From Vreelandella subterranea (GTDB lineage Bacteria > Pseudomonadota > Gammaproteobacteria > Pseudomonadales > Halomonadaceae), in assembly GCF_900111305.1 (NCBI RefSeq), contig NZ_FOGS01000002.1, positions 248,001 to 312,000 of the forward strand: 64,000 nucleotides of DNA, given 5' to 3'. Both the position numbers and the translations under genes were made by a program. A model generated the notes under the pieces. The model did no database searches and was not told where the DNA came from. It saw only the letters and a program-made list of their open reading frames with translations. Positions 34,995-44,209 of this stretch are shown here, piece by piece; position 1 is the first letter of the stretch, and each line of letters opens with the position of its first letter.

Positions 34995-35966
34995 TTATTC
35001 CGCTGATGTATAGCGTATCTGCCGTGGCGATACGCCGTAATAGGCGCGAAACGCACGTGCAAAGCTCGACGACGAACTAAACCCGCAGGCCACGGCCACT
35101 GCCAAGATCGCCAGATCGGTTTCGGCAAGCAGTCGCCGGGCGCGTTTAATGCGCAACTGCAAGTACCATTGACGTGGGGTGGCGTTCAATTCCTGTTCAA
35201 AAAGCCGCTGTAGCTGCCGCACCGACACCTCTACCCGGCTCGCCACTTCTTCAAGCGTGAGCGGCTCTTCAAGGTTCTGCTCCATGAGCGCCACAGCCTC
35301 GACCACACGCCGGTTGTGGGTGCCCAGGCGTTTTACCAGGGCCATGCGCTGCTGGTCGCTGCGGGTGCGGATACGATCATGGATGAGCTGCTCGGAAACA
35401 TCGATGGCCAGCTTCGCGCCATGGCGCCGCGCAATCACCTCCAACGCCATATCCATCGCGGCGGCTCCTCCAGCGCAGGAAAAACGCCGCTCGCCCAACT
35501 CATAAAGTTCATCGGTGGTATCGATACCCGGAAAGCGTTCGCGAAAAGCAGGCAGACTTTCCCAGTGCAGCGCCACCCGTTCACGTTTTAACAGCCCGGT
35601 GGCGGCGAGCAGAAACGCGCCGGTATCAATGCCGCCCAAACAGCAGCCCGCCTGGTCCAACTGGTGAAGCCACGCCATTAACGGCCGAGTGAGATGCGCC
35701 TCTGGGGTAAAGCCACTGCATACTGCCAAGGATGGCAAGTGATGCACCTCCCGGGTGGCTTGATCTGCCATGAGCGTCATGCCGTTGGACGCCGTTACCG
35801 GCCCGCCATCGGCACTAATCAAGGTCCAATCAAACAACGGGCGGCTGGCAATGCGATTGGCGATACGCAGCGGCTCAACGGCCGCAAAAAAAGCCATCAT
35901 GGAAAACTGCGGCAACAATAAAAACCCGACCATTTCTGGTGACGGACCCTGGTAACTAAGACGCAT
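34995..35966 (-). CDS. cdhR: GlxA-family (DJ-1/PfpI plus AraC) regulator of carnitine catabolism
   Basis: This protein of about 323 residues has an N-terminal DJ-1/PfpI-like domain (VGFLLLPQFSMMAFFAAVEPLRIAN) that has become a ligand-sensing module. A C-terminal AraC-type double helix-turn-helix follows (LEEVASRVEVSVRQLQRLF; CGFSSSSSFARAFRAYYG). This layout and its position next to caiX match CdhR, the carnitine-responsive activator. ATG 35966 is preferred; an in-frame GTG at 35978 would add four residues. Confidence 0.85.
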   Translation of the reverse strand: MRLSYQGPSPEMVGFLLLPQFSMMAFFAAVEPLRIANRIASRPLFDWTLISADGGPVTASNGMTLMADQATREVHHLPSLAVCSGFTPEAHLTRPLMAWLHQLDQAGCCLGGIDTGAFLLAATGLLKRERVALHWESLPAFRERFPGIDTTDELYELGERRFSCAGGAAAMDMALEVIARRHGAKLAIDVSEQLIHDRIRTRSDQQRMALVKRLGTHNRRVVEAVALMEQNLEEPLTLEEVASRVEVSVRQLQRLFEQELNATPRQWYLQLRIKRARRLLAETDLAILAVAVACGFSSSSSFARAFRAYYGVSPRQIRYTSAE

Positions 35967-36162
35967 AAAAGTGCTCACTTTCAGTACATTTAAACGCTGG
36001 AGAAAAACAGCTTATCAGCCATTTGAAGCGTCTTCGCAGCAATTAGCAAACTATTGAGTAGCCCCGGCATACTGGCTTTCGCGCATATCCGATCATCGGC
36101 TATTGGCGTATACTTTATGTACTAAGGACAATAGCTCTTTAAAATAATCACAGGAATTTCAA

Positions 36163-38112
36163 TTGACTCAACAGCGCCTGTACGTGCGCCTCTTGATGGC
36201 CGTAACCTTACCGTTGATTCTGGTCACAGCTACGCTATGGCCGGTACTTCATGTGCACCTGGAAACCCGCCAGGAAAGCATCCGTGCAGAAACTCGCGCC
36301 ATCATGCAGGTGGGCAAAGATACCCTATTGCGCGATATCAAGGAGACGCTCAGTTACGCGCTCGCGGTGGCCGAAATGCCGATCATCAAGGCCCACATGA
36401 TCGGCGAGAATGGCGAAGGCGTCGATAGCTCGACGTCGGCACAGTTGACCGGTTTTTTAGCGACGCTGATCGAACACTACCCGCGCTACACCAAGCTTAT
36501 ACTGATCGATAATCAGGGTAGCGAAGTCCTGCGTGCCCCGGTCGGGATTACCTCTGACCCTCGCTTTGATGATTATAGTCATGCCAGTACCGATTATTTC
36601 AAAGCCGCCAGCCAGCTGTCTGCCCGTGATCTCTACATTTCCCCACCCGGTCGCAACCTTCAATACGAGCTATTCAGTGGTGAAGTGGTCCCGGTCGTCA
36701 ATGTCGCCACACCTATTTTTGAGCAAGGCGAACGCCAGGGGATGGTCCTGTTGAGCCTTAACTGGCAGCATCTGACCGAGGCCGTCCAACAGGCCATGCT
36801 CATTGACCCCGACGCAGGCGTTCTATTGGCTGATGCCCAGGGCGGTTGGCTTCTCACGGAAGGTAGCCAACGACTGCCGATGATCAGGTTTGGTGACAAT
36901 TACGCCCGACTGGCTGCCGAACCATGGCAACCCGTGACCGAGCAAGATGAAGGGGCGTTCACGCTTGGCAACCATTTATTACGTTTCCAACGTTTGGATA
37001 TACGCAGTGAAGCCTACGAGGGGCTAACAGGACGCATTTTCAGCCAGGACGACACCCTCCCCTGGGTATTAGGGGTTAGCCTACCCACCCCCACCTGGAA
37101 GTCGCTGCTACAAGATGAAGCCATCGTTGTCTGGTTCTTGTTGCTCACCTACTCCACGGCTGTGGCGCTGGGCATCTATTGGTCAATTAGCCGCCACCAA
37201 CAGCGCAAGCTGCGTCGAGAGGCACAGCAGCAAGCCACCGAAGTCAGCAACCTGTATGAAAACGCTCCATGTGGTTACCATTCACTGAATGCCGATGGCG
37301 TGATCCTTAAAATGAACCAGACCGAACTTGACTGGCTAGGCTTAACCCGCAACGTTGTCGGAAAACGCAGTTATCGGGATTTTATTTCACCGGATTCACT
37401 GCCCGATTTTGATGCCGCCTTTCAGGACGTACAAGCAGGCCGACAGGGCGAGGCAGAATGCACACTGATAGCCACCGATGGTCACGAGCGACAGGTGGTC
37501 ATTCAGGGTGTCGGATATCTGGAAAATGATCGCTTTAAGTACTCGAACGCCACCGTCTTTGACATTACCGAGCGCAAGCAACTGGAAGAAAAGCTGCGCG
37601 CCCAGGCCATGACGGATCCGTTAACCGGCGTCTACAATCGGCGCTATTTGCAATCGCAAGCCAGCGTCGAGATGTCACGTGCCTCAAGGCACCAAACGCC
37701 TATCTCTCTCATTGCTATCGACATTGATCATTTCAAGCACATCAACGATGAATACGGCCACGACGCCGGCGATGAAGTGCTTAAACGCTTTACCAGCGTG
37801 ATTCAAGGGTTGCTGCGTCAGGAGGATCTTCTGTGCCGTGTCGGCGGCGAAGAGTTCGCTATCTTGCTGCCCGACACACCACTGGATAAAGCATGGCAAG
37901 TGGCAGAACGCATTCGAGTTGCCGTAGAACAGACCCAGGTGCCCATTGAACACGACGACGTACCGGTTACCATTGCCATCACCGCTTCCTTCGGGGTGAC
38001 GCACATCGCCAACGGCGAAAAGACCTTAAAAGCCGCTATCAAGCGGGCCGACAGCGGTCTCTACGAAGCTAAAGACGCGGGTCGGAATCGTATTGTCCTT
38101 CAAGAGACTTAA
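36163..38112 (+). CDS. Diguanylate cyclase with periplasmic sensor, PAS and GGDEF domains
   Basis: This 649-residue protein begins at TTG 36163, with AGGA seven bases upstream. It has an N-terminal membrane helix (about 8-26), a Cache-like periplasmic sensor (about 30-315), a second membrane helix (about 322-344), a PAS domain (about 360-475) and a GGDEF domain. The active-site GGEEF is at residues 561-565, preceded by DPLTGVYNRRYL, so it should be an active cyclase. No EAL domain is present. The adjacent sensor ligand is unknown. Confidence 0.9.
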   Translation: MTQQRLYVRLLMAVTLPLILVTATLWPVLHVHLETRQESIRAETRAIMQVGKDTLLRDIKETLSYALAVAEMPIIKAHMIGENGEGVDSSTSAQLTGFLATLIEHYPRYTKLILIDNQGSEVLRAPVGITSDPRFDDYSHASTDYFKAASQLSARDLYISPPGRNLQYELFSGEVVPVVNVATPIFEQGERQGMVLLSLNWQHLTEAVQQAMLIDPDAGVLLADAQGGWLLTEGSQRLPMIRFGDNYARLAAEPWQPVTEQDEGAFTLGNHLLRFQRLDIRSEAYEGLTGRIFSQDDTLPWVLGVSLPTPTWKSLLQDEAIVVWFLLLTYSTAVALGIYWSISRHQQRKLRREAQQQATEVSNLYENAPCGYHSLNADGVILKMNQTELDWLGLTRNVVGKRSYRDFISPDSLPDFDAAFQDVQAGRQGEAECTLIATDGHERQVVIQGVGYLENDRFKYSNATVFDITERKQLEEKLRAQAMTDPLTGVYNRRYLQSQASVEMSRASRHQTPISLIAIDIDHFKHINDEYGHDAGDEVLKRFTSVIQGLLRQEDLLCRVGGEEFAILLPDTPLDKAWQVAERIRVAVEQTQVPIEHDDVPVTIAITASFGVTHIANGEKTLKAAIKRADSGLYEAKDAGRNRIVLQET

Positions 38113-38340
38113 CGACTGTATCTTGAGGTTTGCCCTCCTGTCAGCGATCCATTCTTCCCAATGACGTTCTGCCGATGCTAGCAAAAGCTTAATGGCTTTC
38201 TCGATAGATCAACTTGCATGCAGGACGGGGGAATTCTTCGGTCAGCAAAGTGGTCCCAGCGTCTTGTACACTTTGTCTTACACACTTTCTGTCACCAGAA
38301 GCAGCGCATCGAGTGCTGGGCTTCTACATGGAAACCTTCG

Positions 38341-38925
38341 ATGAATCAGCCGCTGCAAAGCCTTGAACAGCTACTAGACCGAGTTAGTCAATTGACCTAT
38401 AACAACCATCAGGTCTCTGTCGGGATGGTCGTCGAGTCGATTGGCCGTCGTTCTTTTGGGCCGCTGCTGATGATGATTGGCATCACGCTGTTTTCGCCGC
38501 TAAGCGGTTTACCCGGCATGTCCGTCTTCATGGGGTCGTTCGTCTTGCTGATCGCCGTACAGATACTCATCGGCCGAAAACAGTTCTGGTTGCCACGCTA
38601 TATCCTCAACCGTTCCATCGAGCGCGGCAAGCTTCAAAAGGCACTCCATTGGCTCAACAAGCCAGCAAGGAGCATCGATCGATTTCTCAAACCGAGGCTA
38701 ACATTTCTTGTTCGTAACGGCGGTAGCTATGGAATTGCCTCGCTATGCATCATCATCGGATTTTGCATGCCCTTCATGGAGCTGGTGCCATTTTCATCTT
38801 CAGCGGCTGGTCTGGCGTTATTAGCGCTAGGACTGGCACTCGTCGTGCATGACGGCTTGCTGGTGCTGCTGGCACTAGGGTCATTCAGTGCGACCTTCAT
38901 ACTTATCGTTGCCAATTTTCTGTGA
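38341..38925 (+). CDS. ExoD-family membrane protein
   Basis: This 194-residue protein of the exopolysaccharide synthesis ExoD family has the family start LEQLLDRVSQ...VSVGMVVESIGRRSFGPLLMMIG and the PLSGLPGMSVFMG loop. Four or so membrane helices are present. ExoD affects exopolysaccharide production and alkaline tolerance in rhizobia; the biochemical activity is unknown. ATG 38341 is the family-typical start. A longer frame to 38218 has no support. Confidence 0.82.
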   Translation: MNQPLQSLEQLLDRVSQLTYNNHQVSVGMVVESIGRRSFGPLLMMIGITLFSPLSGLPGMSVFMGSFVLLIAVQILIGRKQFWLPRYILNRSIERGKLQKALHWLNKPARSIDRFLKPRLTFLVRNGGSYGIASLCIIIGFCMPFMELVPFSSSAAGLALLALGLALVVHDGLLVLLALGSFSATFILIVANFL

Positions 38926-38982
38926 CGGCTATCCGCCGGGAACAGAGTGTCACGAAAGTCAAAGCCGCCTTACTAATTCAAT

Positions 38983-39059
38983 TGGCGTCCCAGGCAGGAT
39001 TCGAACCTGCGACCTGCCGCTTAGGAGGCGGCTGCTCTATCCTGCTGAGCTACAGGGAC
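38983..39059 (-). tRNA. tRNA-Arg (anticodon CCU)
   Basis: The minus strand folds as a 77-nt cloverleaf. The acceptor arm is GTCCCTG with CTGGGAC, with one U-U mismatch. The D arm is TAGCTCAGCAGGATAGAGCA, the anticodon arm GCCGCCTCCTAAGCGGC has the CCT anticodon, and the T arm contains GGTTCGAATCC. CCA is encoded at 38983-38985. No integrase or duplicated 3' end is nearby. Confidence 0.97.
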
Positions 39060-39109
39060 TTATAGGGGCAGAAGTATAACGTCTCGGCCTACCCAGGCCA
39101 AGGCATGCG

Positions 39110-40063
39110 CTATATCCAGCCAAGCAGACGCAACGCAAAAACCCCAACGGTCACCGTCACGCTGGCCATCAGCGTGGTAATGGCAATGATATTGGCTGCC
39201 AAGGCGACATTACCACCAATCGCTTTGACCATGACGAAGCTGGCGGCCGCAGTAGGGCTGGCAAAGAACAGGAAAAGCAAACCCAGCGACTGCCCAGAAA
39301 AACCCATCAGCCTAGCAGCCCCGGTCGCCAAAACGGGGAGAATGACCATTTTCATGACGCTGGCGCTTAACGCAACCTGCTGACTATCTCGCAGACTGCT
39401 CACCGACAGGGTGGCCCCGATACAAATCAACGCCAGTGGCAACGTAAGAGAGGCAAAATAATCACCCGAAGTCATCAACCAACGGGGCAATGCAACTGAC
39501 CAGGCGGTAAATGGCAATGCGGCGACTACGGCGATAATCAGCGGGTTGGTAACGATCTTCCAGAGCAGACTTCGCCAGTCGGTGGCCTGACCAGGCTGGT
39601 ACATCGCCAACACTACGACCGAAAGAACGTTGTAGGTAACGATGACAACACCCAGTAATAAACTCCCTGCCGAAAGGCCATCGTTGCCGTACATGCCCGC
39701 CGCCAAGGCAAGCCCCACCACGCCACAATTACCGCGAAACGCGCCTTGCACATAGACCCCGCGTTCCTCACGCGGGATCCGGAAGCTCGCCCACACCCAA
39801 CTGAGTGCACATTGGCAAAGCGTCGCCAGCGCGAAAAATACCAATAGCGGTATATCCAGTGCCACGGCCAGGTCGGCTTTAATCAAGCTCAGGAAGATCA
39901 GCGTCGGCAAGGTCGCCTTGAAGACCAGTGCAGAGGCAGTGGATACAAACGCCCTGTCAATCCAGCCAAGTCGCTTTAAGCCCAAACCAATAAATACCAT
40001 GGCAAAGACCGGCAGGGTGACGTCAAGGGTCCGGGCAAAAAGTTCAAATAAGCTCACAGGCAA
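39110..40063 (-). CDS. AEC (auxin efflux carrier) family transporter
   Basis: This protein of about 317 residues has ten predicted membrane helices in two halves of five. It has the AEC features VFIGLGLKRLGWID and AAFRGNCGVVGLALA-like (GAFRGNCGVVGLALAAG), with the GNCGVVGL break in helix 4. Bacterial AEC members export or take up malate, malonate or similar acids. The substrate is not evident. The start is uncertain: TTG 40063 or GTG 40057. Confidence 0.8.
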   Translation of the reverse strand: MPVSLFELFARTLDVTLPVFAMVFIGLGLKRLGWIDRAFVSTASALVFKATLPTLIFLSLIKADLAVALDIPLLVFFALATLCQCALSWVWASFRIPREERGVYVQGAFRGNCGVVGLALAAGMYGNDGLSAGSLLLGVVIVTYNVLSVVVLAMYQPGQATDWRSLLWKIVTNPLIIAVVAALPFTAWSVALPRWLMTSGDYFASLTLPLALICIGATLSVSSLRDSQQVALSASVMKMVILPVLATGAARLMGFSGQSLGLLFLFFASPTAAASFVMVKAIGGNVALAANIIAITTLMASVTVTVGVFALRLLGWI

Positions 40064-40173
40064 CCATCTCTTTTCCTGAGTACAGATAGCAAGAACAGCA
40101 CCTGCTTATATTCTACGGTTGGCGGAGATTTGTCGAACGATTAGGGGATGTTGGAAGACCTAGAGGCTGGGCA

Positions 40174-42189
40174 CTACTCAAAGAGATGGACAGCGTCAGT
40201 GTCTGTTTCGTCATGCAGATTGATCACAACACCATTGCGACCGTTGTCTTTCGCCGCGTAGCTTCCGGCGTCGGCACGCGCCACTGCGTCATCAGTACTA
40301 CCATCATCCTCATGGAAGGTGGTGACACCAATACTGAGCGTTACGCTATATTCCTTGCCTTCGTGAACGACCGAAATTTCTCCAACTGACTGGCACAGGG
40401 ATTCAGCTATCTTTCGTGCCTGACTCAAGGTGCAACTGGGCAGCAGAACACCGAATTCATCACCACCTTGACGGGCAACATGGTCGCTGCGGCGCACCTC
40501 CCAGGCCACCACTTGGGCAATGCGCCTAAGCATTTCATCGCCCAGTGCATGACCGCCTTCATCGTTAATCGGCTTGAAATGGTCAAGGTCGAACAATAAT
40601 AGCGCGGAGGGCGTGCTGGTCTTTTGAAAATCAGCAAAGGCATCATCAAGACGCCTTTCGAAACCTCGCCGATTAAGCAAGCCGGTCAGCGGATCATGTT
40701 CGGCTTCCCAGCGTTGAATGGCCTCTTGTTCGCGACGCTCAGTAATATCTTTGACCACTCCCACCAAGCCCAGCGAGTGCCCACCTTGGGAAAGCATGAC
40801 CACACGAGCGTGGATATCCAGCCACAGCGTTTCTTTATCATTGCGAATAAAACGTAACTGCCGAACGAAATCGCTCCCGCTTTTCAAGCTATGTTGCCAC
40901 ATATCCTTGGCGCCACTCAGGTCATCGGCATGAATTTGGCGCAGCCAAGCGTTCATCGGCGTATTCGGCTGAATATCGAGCATACCCAGCAATGCGGGGT
41001 TCATGTAGGTAATCTCACCGTCAAAATTGGCGACAAACATGCCTTGGGGGGTGGCATTCAGCACGGAGTCAAGAAAGGCTTCCCGCTCTTGAAGGTTGCT
41101 CATTAATACCTGGCGTTCGTCTTCCACGCGATTGAAGGTCCCCGCCACGTGCTGTAATTCATGCATTCTGGTGCCGAGTTCCACTCGCTTACGCTCACCC
41201 CGCCCCACTTGGCCAATCTGCTTGGCTAAATGTTTTAACGGCGACAGCATACGACGCAGTATCAACCAAAGCACCGGCAACATCAGCAATGTCAGCGCTA
41301 TCCCAAGCCACCATAGCCGCTGTAAAAAGCCATTGAGCGGTGCTAGAGCTTGGTCACTGGGCAAATACAGACCAACCACCCAGTTTGCAGGCCACACCTG
41401 GCCGTAGGATTGAAAACCCAGCTGGCCGTTAAGCAGAGTGCCAATGGACTCCCCTTCCCAGCCGTCCAATGCCAAATTAAGCCAAGGATTGAACGCCTCA
41501 TCCGGCACATGGCTCATGATCAGGTCTCGGTTGGGGTGATAAAGAATCTTGCCCGATGCCGTCGCCACCCCGGCGTATCCCTCGTCACCAAGCCGAATTC
41601 GTGACAATCGATCAAATAGGCCGCCGGAATCCAGACTGACGACACCGCCCACGAAGCCATTAAACGCACCATGTTCATCAAAGCGCGGCACGCTGATCAG
41701 GACCATAGGCATACTGCTGGCGCGGCCCACAAAGGGCTCACTGACATAAGGCCTTTGTGTGCCACGCAGCATCTTAAAATATTCCAACTGAGAAGTGTCC
41801 AAACCTTCACGACCTTCTATGACAGGCCAGTCAGCCACCACTCGCCCTTCTTTATCGGCTATTACGACACCTTCAAACCACGCCATCAGGGCTTCATTAC
41901 TTTTCAAGGTGGCGCTCATGTCGTCAGGGTTGGCATCACTTTCAACCTGACCGTCGAGAAGGCTTAGTGAATCGATGCGGGCTTCTACTTGCTCGGTCAC
42001 TTCATCGGCCAGCAACGTCGATTCATAGCGCAGGTGCGCCATATTGGTGGCTTTTACCATGGTATTACCCAGCTGCCAGGCCATCCCCAGCACCAGTATC
42101 ACGACCAGAAGCCAAGTAATTGCCAGTCCCACAAGCATTCGGTTCTGAAGCGAGCCGATGCAAGTTTTGCGTTTTAACCAGCGAACCAA
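40174..42189 (-). CDS. Diguanylate cyclase with dCache, HAMP, PAS and GGDEF domains
   Basis: This 671-residue protein has membrane helix 1 (about 18-38), a dCache periplasmic sensor (about 45-285), membrane helix 2 (about 293-315), a HAMP-like segment (about 316-370), a PAS domain (about 375-495) and a C-terminal GGDEF domain. The intact active site GGDEF is at residues 575-579. It starts at TTG 42189 with GAGG upstream; ATG 42138 is an alternative but would cut into the first helix. It would respond to an external small molecule by making c-di-GMP. Confidence 0.9.
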   Translation of the reverse strand: MVRWLKRKTCIGSLQNRMLVGLAITWLLVVILVLGMAWQLGNTMVKATNMAHLRYESTLLADEVTEQVEARIDSLSLLDGQVESDANPDDMSATLKSNEALMAWFEGVVIADKEGRVVADWPVIEGREGLDTSQLEYFKMLRGTQRPYVSEPFVGRASSMPMVLISVPRFDEHGAFNGFVGGVVSLDSGGLFDRLSRIRLGDEGYAGVATASGKILYHPNRDLIMSHVPDEAFNPWLNLALDGWEGESIGTLLNGQLGFQSYGQVWPANWVVGLYLPSDQALAPLNGFLQRLWWLGIALTLLMLPVLWLILRRMLSPLKHLAKQIGQVGRGERKRVELGTRMHELQHVAGTFNRVEDERQVLMSNLQEREAFLDSVLNATPQGMFVANFDGEITYMNPALLGMLDIQPNTPMNAWLRQIHADDLSGAKDMWQHSLKSGSDFVRQLRFIRNDKETLWLDIHARVVMLSQGGHSLGLVGVVKDITERREQEAIQRWEAEHDPLTGLLNRRGFERRLDDAFADFQKTSTPSALLLFDLDHFKPINDEGGHALGDEMLRRIAQVVAWEVRRSDHVARQGGDEFGVLLPSCTLSQARKIAESLCQSVGEISVVHEGKEYSVTLSIGVTTFHEDDGSTDDAVARADAGSYAAKDNGRNGVVINLHDETDTDAVHLFE

Positions 42190-42403
42190 ACCCGCGCACC
42201 TCGCTTACTTTGCCGAATATTTGACGTTTCACATTGGCTTATTTTTTTACGTATCGGCCCATAGTACCGTTGTATGAGTGTCCACTACAAAATTATTGCG
42301 TTAACGTCAGCTGCTCGACTGCCTAAAGAAGCGTCATCCCGAGCATTTTCATCGGCAGCGTGTTTTCCGCCATACCTGTTGATACAAGGCAATATTGAAA
42401 ACC

Positions 42404-44080
42404 CTATTTTGCTTGGCGCTCTTCACGGAGTTGAATGAAGTGCTCGCGCAGCCGAGCCACGTCGCTATCGCTCCAGCCTTCTGGCTCCGTGAGAGCAACC
42501 CAGGCGTCAACGTAGTGCTCTGCAGCTATCTCATGGCCATAGCCGGCTGGTGCTTGGCCAGCCGCAAGGTCAGCCAGCAATTGCAACATGGTGACCACTG
42601 GGTACCAGCGCAGATCTGACGAGACATCTGGACCACGCGGCTCACGCATCCAATCGGGTTCACGCCAGAAGGCAGCGGGATCGAAAAAGGTAATGGGGTC
42701 ACTCGCGTACTGGAGAAAGGCAATCCTGAAGTCCCCCCATTCGCTTTCAGCGGCGTCCAGGCCTTGATACTGATTCATGAAACGCACCACCGAGCCGCCG
42801 CGAAAAGTCGGTAACCAGGCAGGAGTTCCAATATCTCGATCAGCGGTTACGGAGCGCCATGTTTCGCTGCGATAAGGCGGACCGCTCCATAACGCACCAT
42901 GGAAGGGATCTTCAATGATATCGTAGAGATCAAAAGAAAGGTCCGAATTCAACGCACCAAGGCTCAGGCCGAAGAGATAGAGCCGAGGGCGTTCATCGTT
43001 TGGTAAGCTTGCCCAATACTCATAAACAGTGGAAAACAGCGCGCGCGCATTTTCAACCCCGTACTCACCCTCGGCAATCAAAGACAGGTGGCTGGGTAAA
43101 TAGGAATATTGCGCGGCAATGGTCGCAATATCACCACGGTGAAGATACTCCACCGTATCTTGTGCGGCCGGGTCGATCCAGCCACGCCCGGTAGGGGTCG
43201 CTATTAAGAGCACTGAACGCTCAAAACCGCCGACGCGCTTAAGCTCTTCAAGTGCAAGCCGGGCACGCGCCTGGGGTGTTTCAGCCGCATTCAAGCCTAT
43301 GTAGACGCGAAGTGGGTCAGGCGCTTCCTCGCCGGTAAAATCACCGATTTCCTCGCCCGCTGGCCCCTGAGTGACGAAGCGACGCCCACGACTTCCTAGA
43401 GCTTCCCAGCTCACCAGCGATTCGGCACTACCAGGCGTCATCGGGTCACTTGGAGGAGAAAGGTCGTCCTGAATCAATTCGTCCACTTGTTGATAGGAGC
43501 GGTCGGCCACTTTAAGAGCGAGCGAGAAGATAACCCCTTCGATCACCAACCAGAATAATGCAATGGCAGCCATAGTGCCGAGCAAAGAAGAAACGCGGCG
43601 GGTTAGGAAACGCGCCATTTTGCGCGATAGGAGCCGAAAGGTAAGCTTGAAAAGATGGGCGATCAACATCGCAAAGCTAAAAACAGCCAGTGCGATAAGG
43701 GCAATGGAAAATGGTCGCGTATCGTTTGCCGGCGCCATTTCCATCAAGGTGCGGATGCTATTTTGCCATTCAGAGGCTTGCCACAAGAAAAACCAGGCGA
43801 CGATAAAGCAGACAGAAGCGACCACCCACTTAATGTGACGTTCTAGGCGTGGGCTGGGCTCGGGTATATGCAGATAGGCCCACAACCAATGGCTGGTCAC
43901 CCCCAAGGCATAGCCAACGGTAAAACTAAGCCCTGAGACAATCCCCTGAGCTACCAGCGGGCGTGGTAACAGACTGGGCGTCAGTGAAAAGGCAAACAGC
44001 AACGTACCCAGTACAAGCCCGATGTCTGATAAGTGGCTAAAAAGGTATCTGACCCACTCCCTCGCTCTACTCATCACCAT
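42404..44080 (-). CDS. Membrane-anchored alpha/beta hydrolase (Abhydrolase_9 family)
   Basis: This 558-residue protein has an N-terminal half with five or so membrane helices (about residues 15-200; SLTPSLLPRPLVAQGIVSGL) and a C-terminal catalytic half. The nucleophile elbow is LFGLSLGALNS at about residues 361-371. The SLLPR start and GLSLGA motif define the Abhydrolase_9 family, of unknown substrate and sometimes linked to lipid or envelope metabolism. The catalytic domain would face one side of the inner membrane. AGAGGA precedes ATG 44080. The gene follows the porin on the same strand but past its terminator. Confidence 0.78.
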   Translation of the reverse strand: MVMSRAREWVRYLFSHLSDIGLVLGTLLFAFSLTPSLLPRPLVAQGIVSGLSFTVGYALGVTSHWLWAYLHIPEPSPRLERHIKWVVASVCFIVAWFFLWQASEWQNSIRTLMEMAPANDTRPFSIALIALAVFSFAMLIAHLFKLTFRLLSRKMARFLTRRVSSLLGTMAAIALFWLVIEGVIFSLALKVADRSYQQVDELIQDDLSPPSDPMTPGSAESLVSWEALGSRGRRFVTQGPAGEEIGDFTGEEAPDPLRVYIGLNAAETPQARARLALEELKRVGGFERSVLLIATPTGRGWIDPAAQDTVEYLHRGDIATIAAQYSYLPSHLSLIAEGEYGVENARALFSTVYEYWASLPNDERPRLYLFGLSLGALNSDLSFDLYDIIEDPFHGALWSGPPYRSETWRSVTADRDIGTPAWLPTFRGGSVVRFMNQYQGLDAAESEWGDFRIAFLQYASDPITFFDPAAFWREPDWMREPRGPDVSSDLRWYPVVTMLQLLADLAAGQAPAGYGHEIAAEHYVDAWVALTEPEGWSDSDVARLREHFIQLREERQAK

Positions 44081-44128
44081 TCTTCATCCTCTTCAGAAGA
44101 GATCCACCACACGATCGACGCGGCACGC

Positions 44129-44157
44129 AAAAAAAAGCCGACCCCTAAGGGCCGGCT
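44129..44157 (-). terminator. Rho-independent terminator of the porin gene
   Basis: On the minus strand AGCCGGCCC, TTA, GGGGTCGGCT forms a GC-rich stem followed by eight T. It lies about 55 nt past the porin stop codon. Confidence 0.9.
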
Positions 44158-44209
44158 CTATTGTCGTTTCCGACGTGTCTAGCTAATCAACTGCTTAAGA
44201 CGATAAATA

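Noticed and set aside
38983-39059. tRNA-Arg(CCU) as an integration site for a genomic island
   Set aside because: No integrase, direct repeat of the tRNA 3' end or foreign-looking cargo is seen on either side.
38888-39079. A 63-residue plus-strand frame containing GRIRTCDLPLRRRLLYPAELQG
   Set aside because: It is the familiar false protein produced by reading across the antisense strand of a tRNA gene; tRNA-Arg(CCU) explains it.
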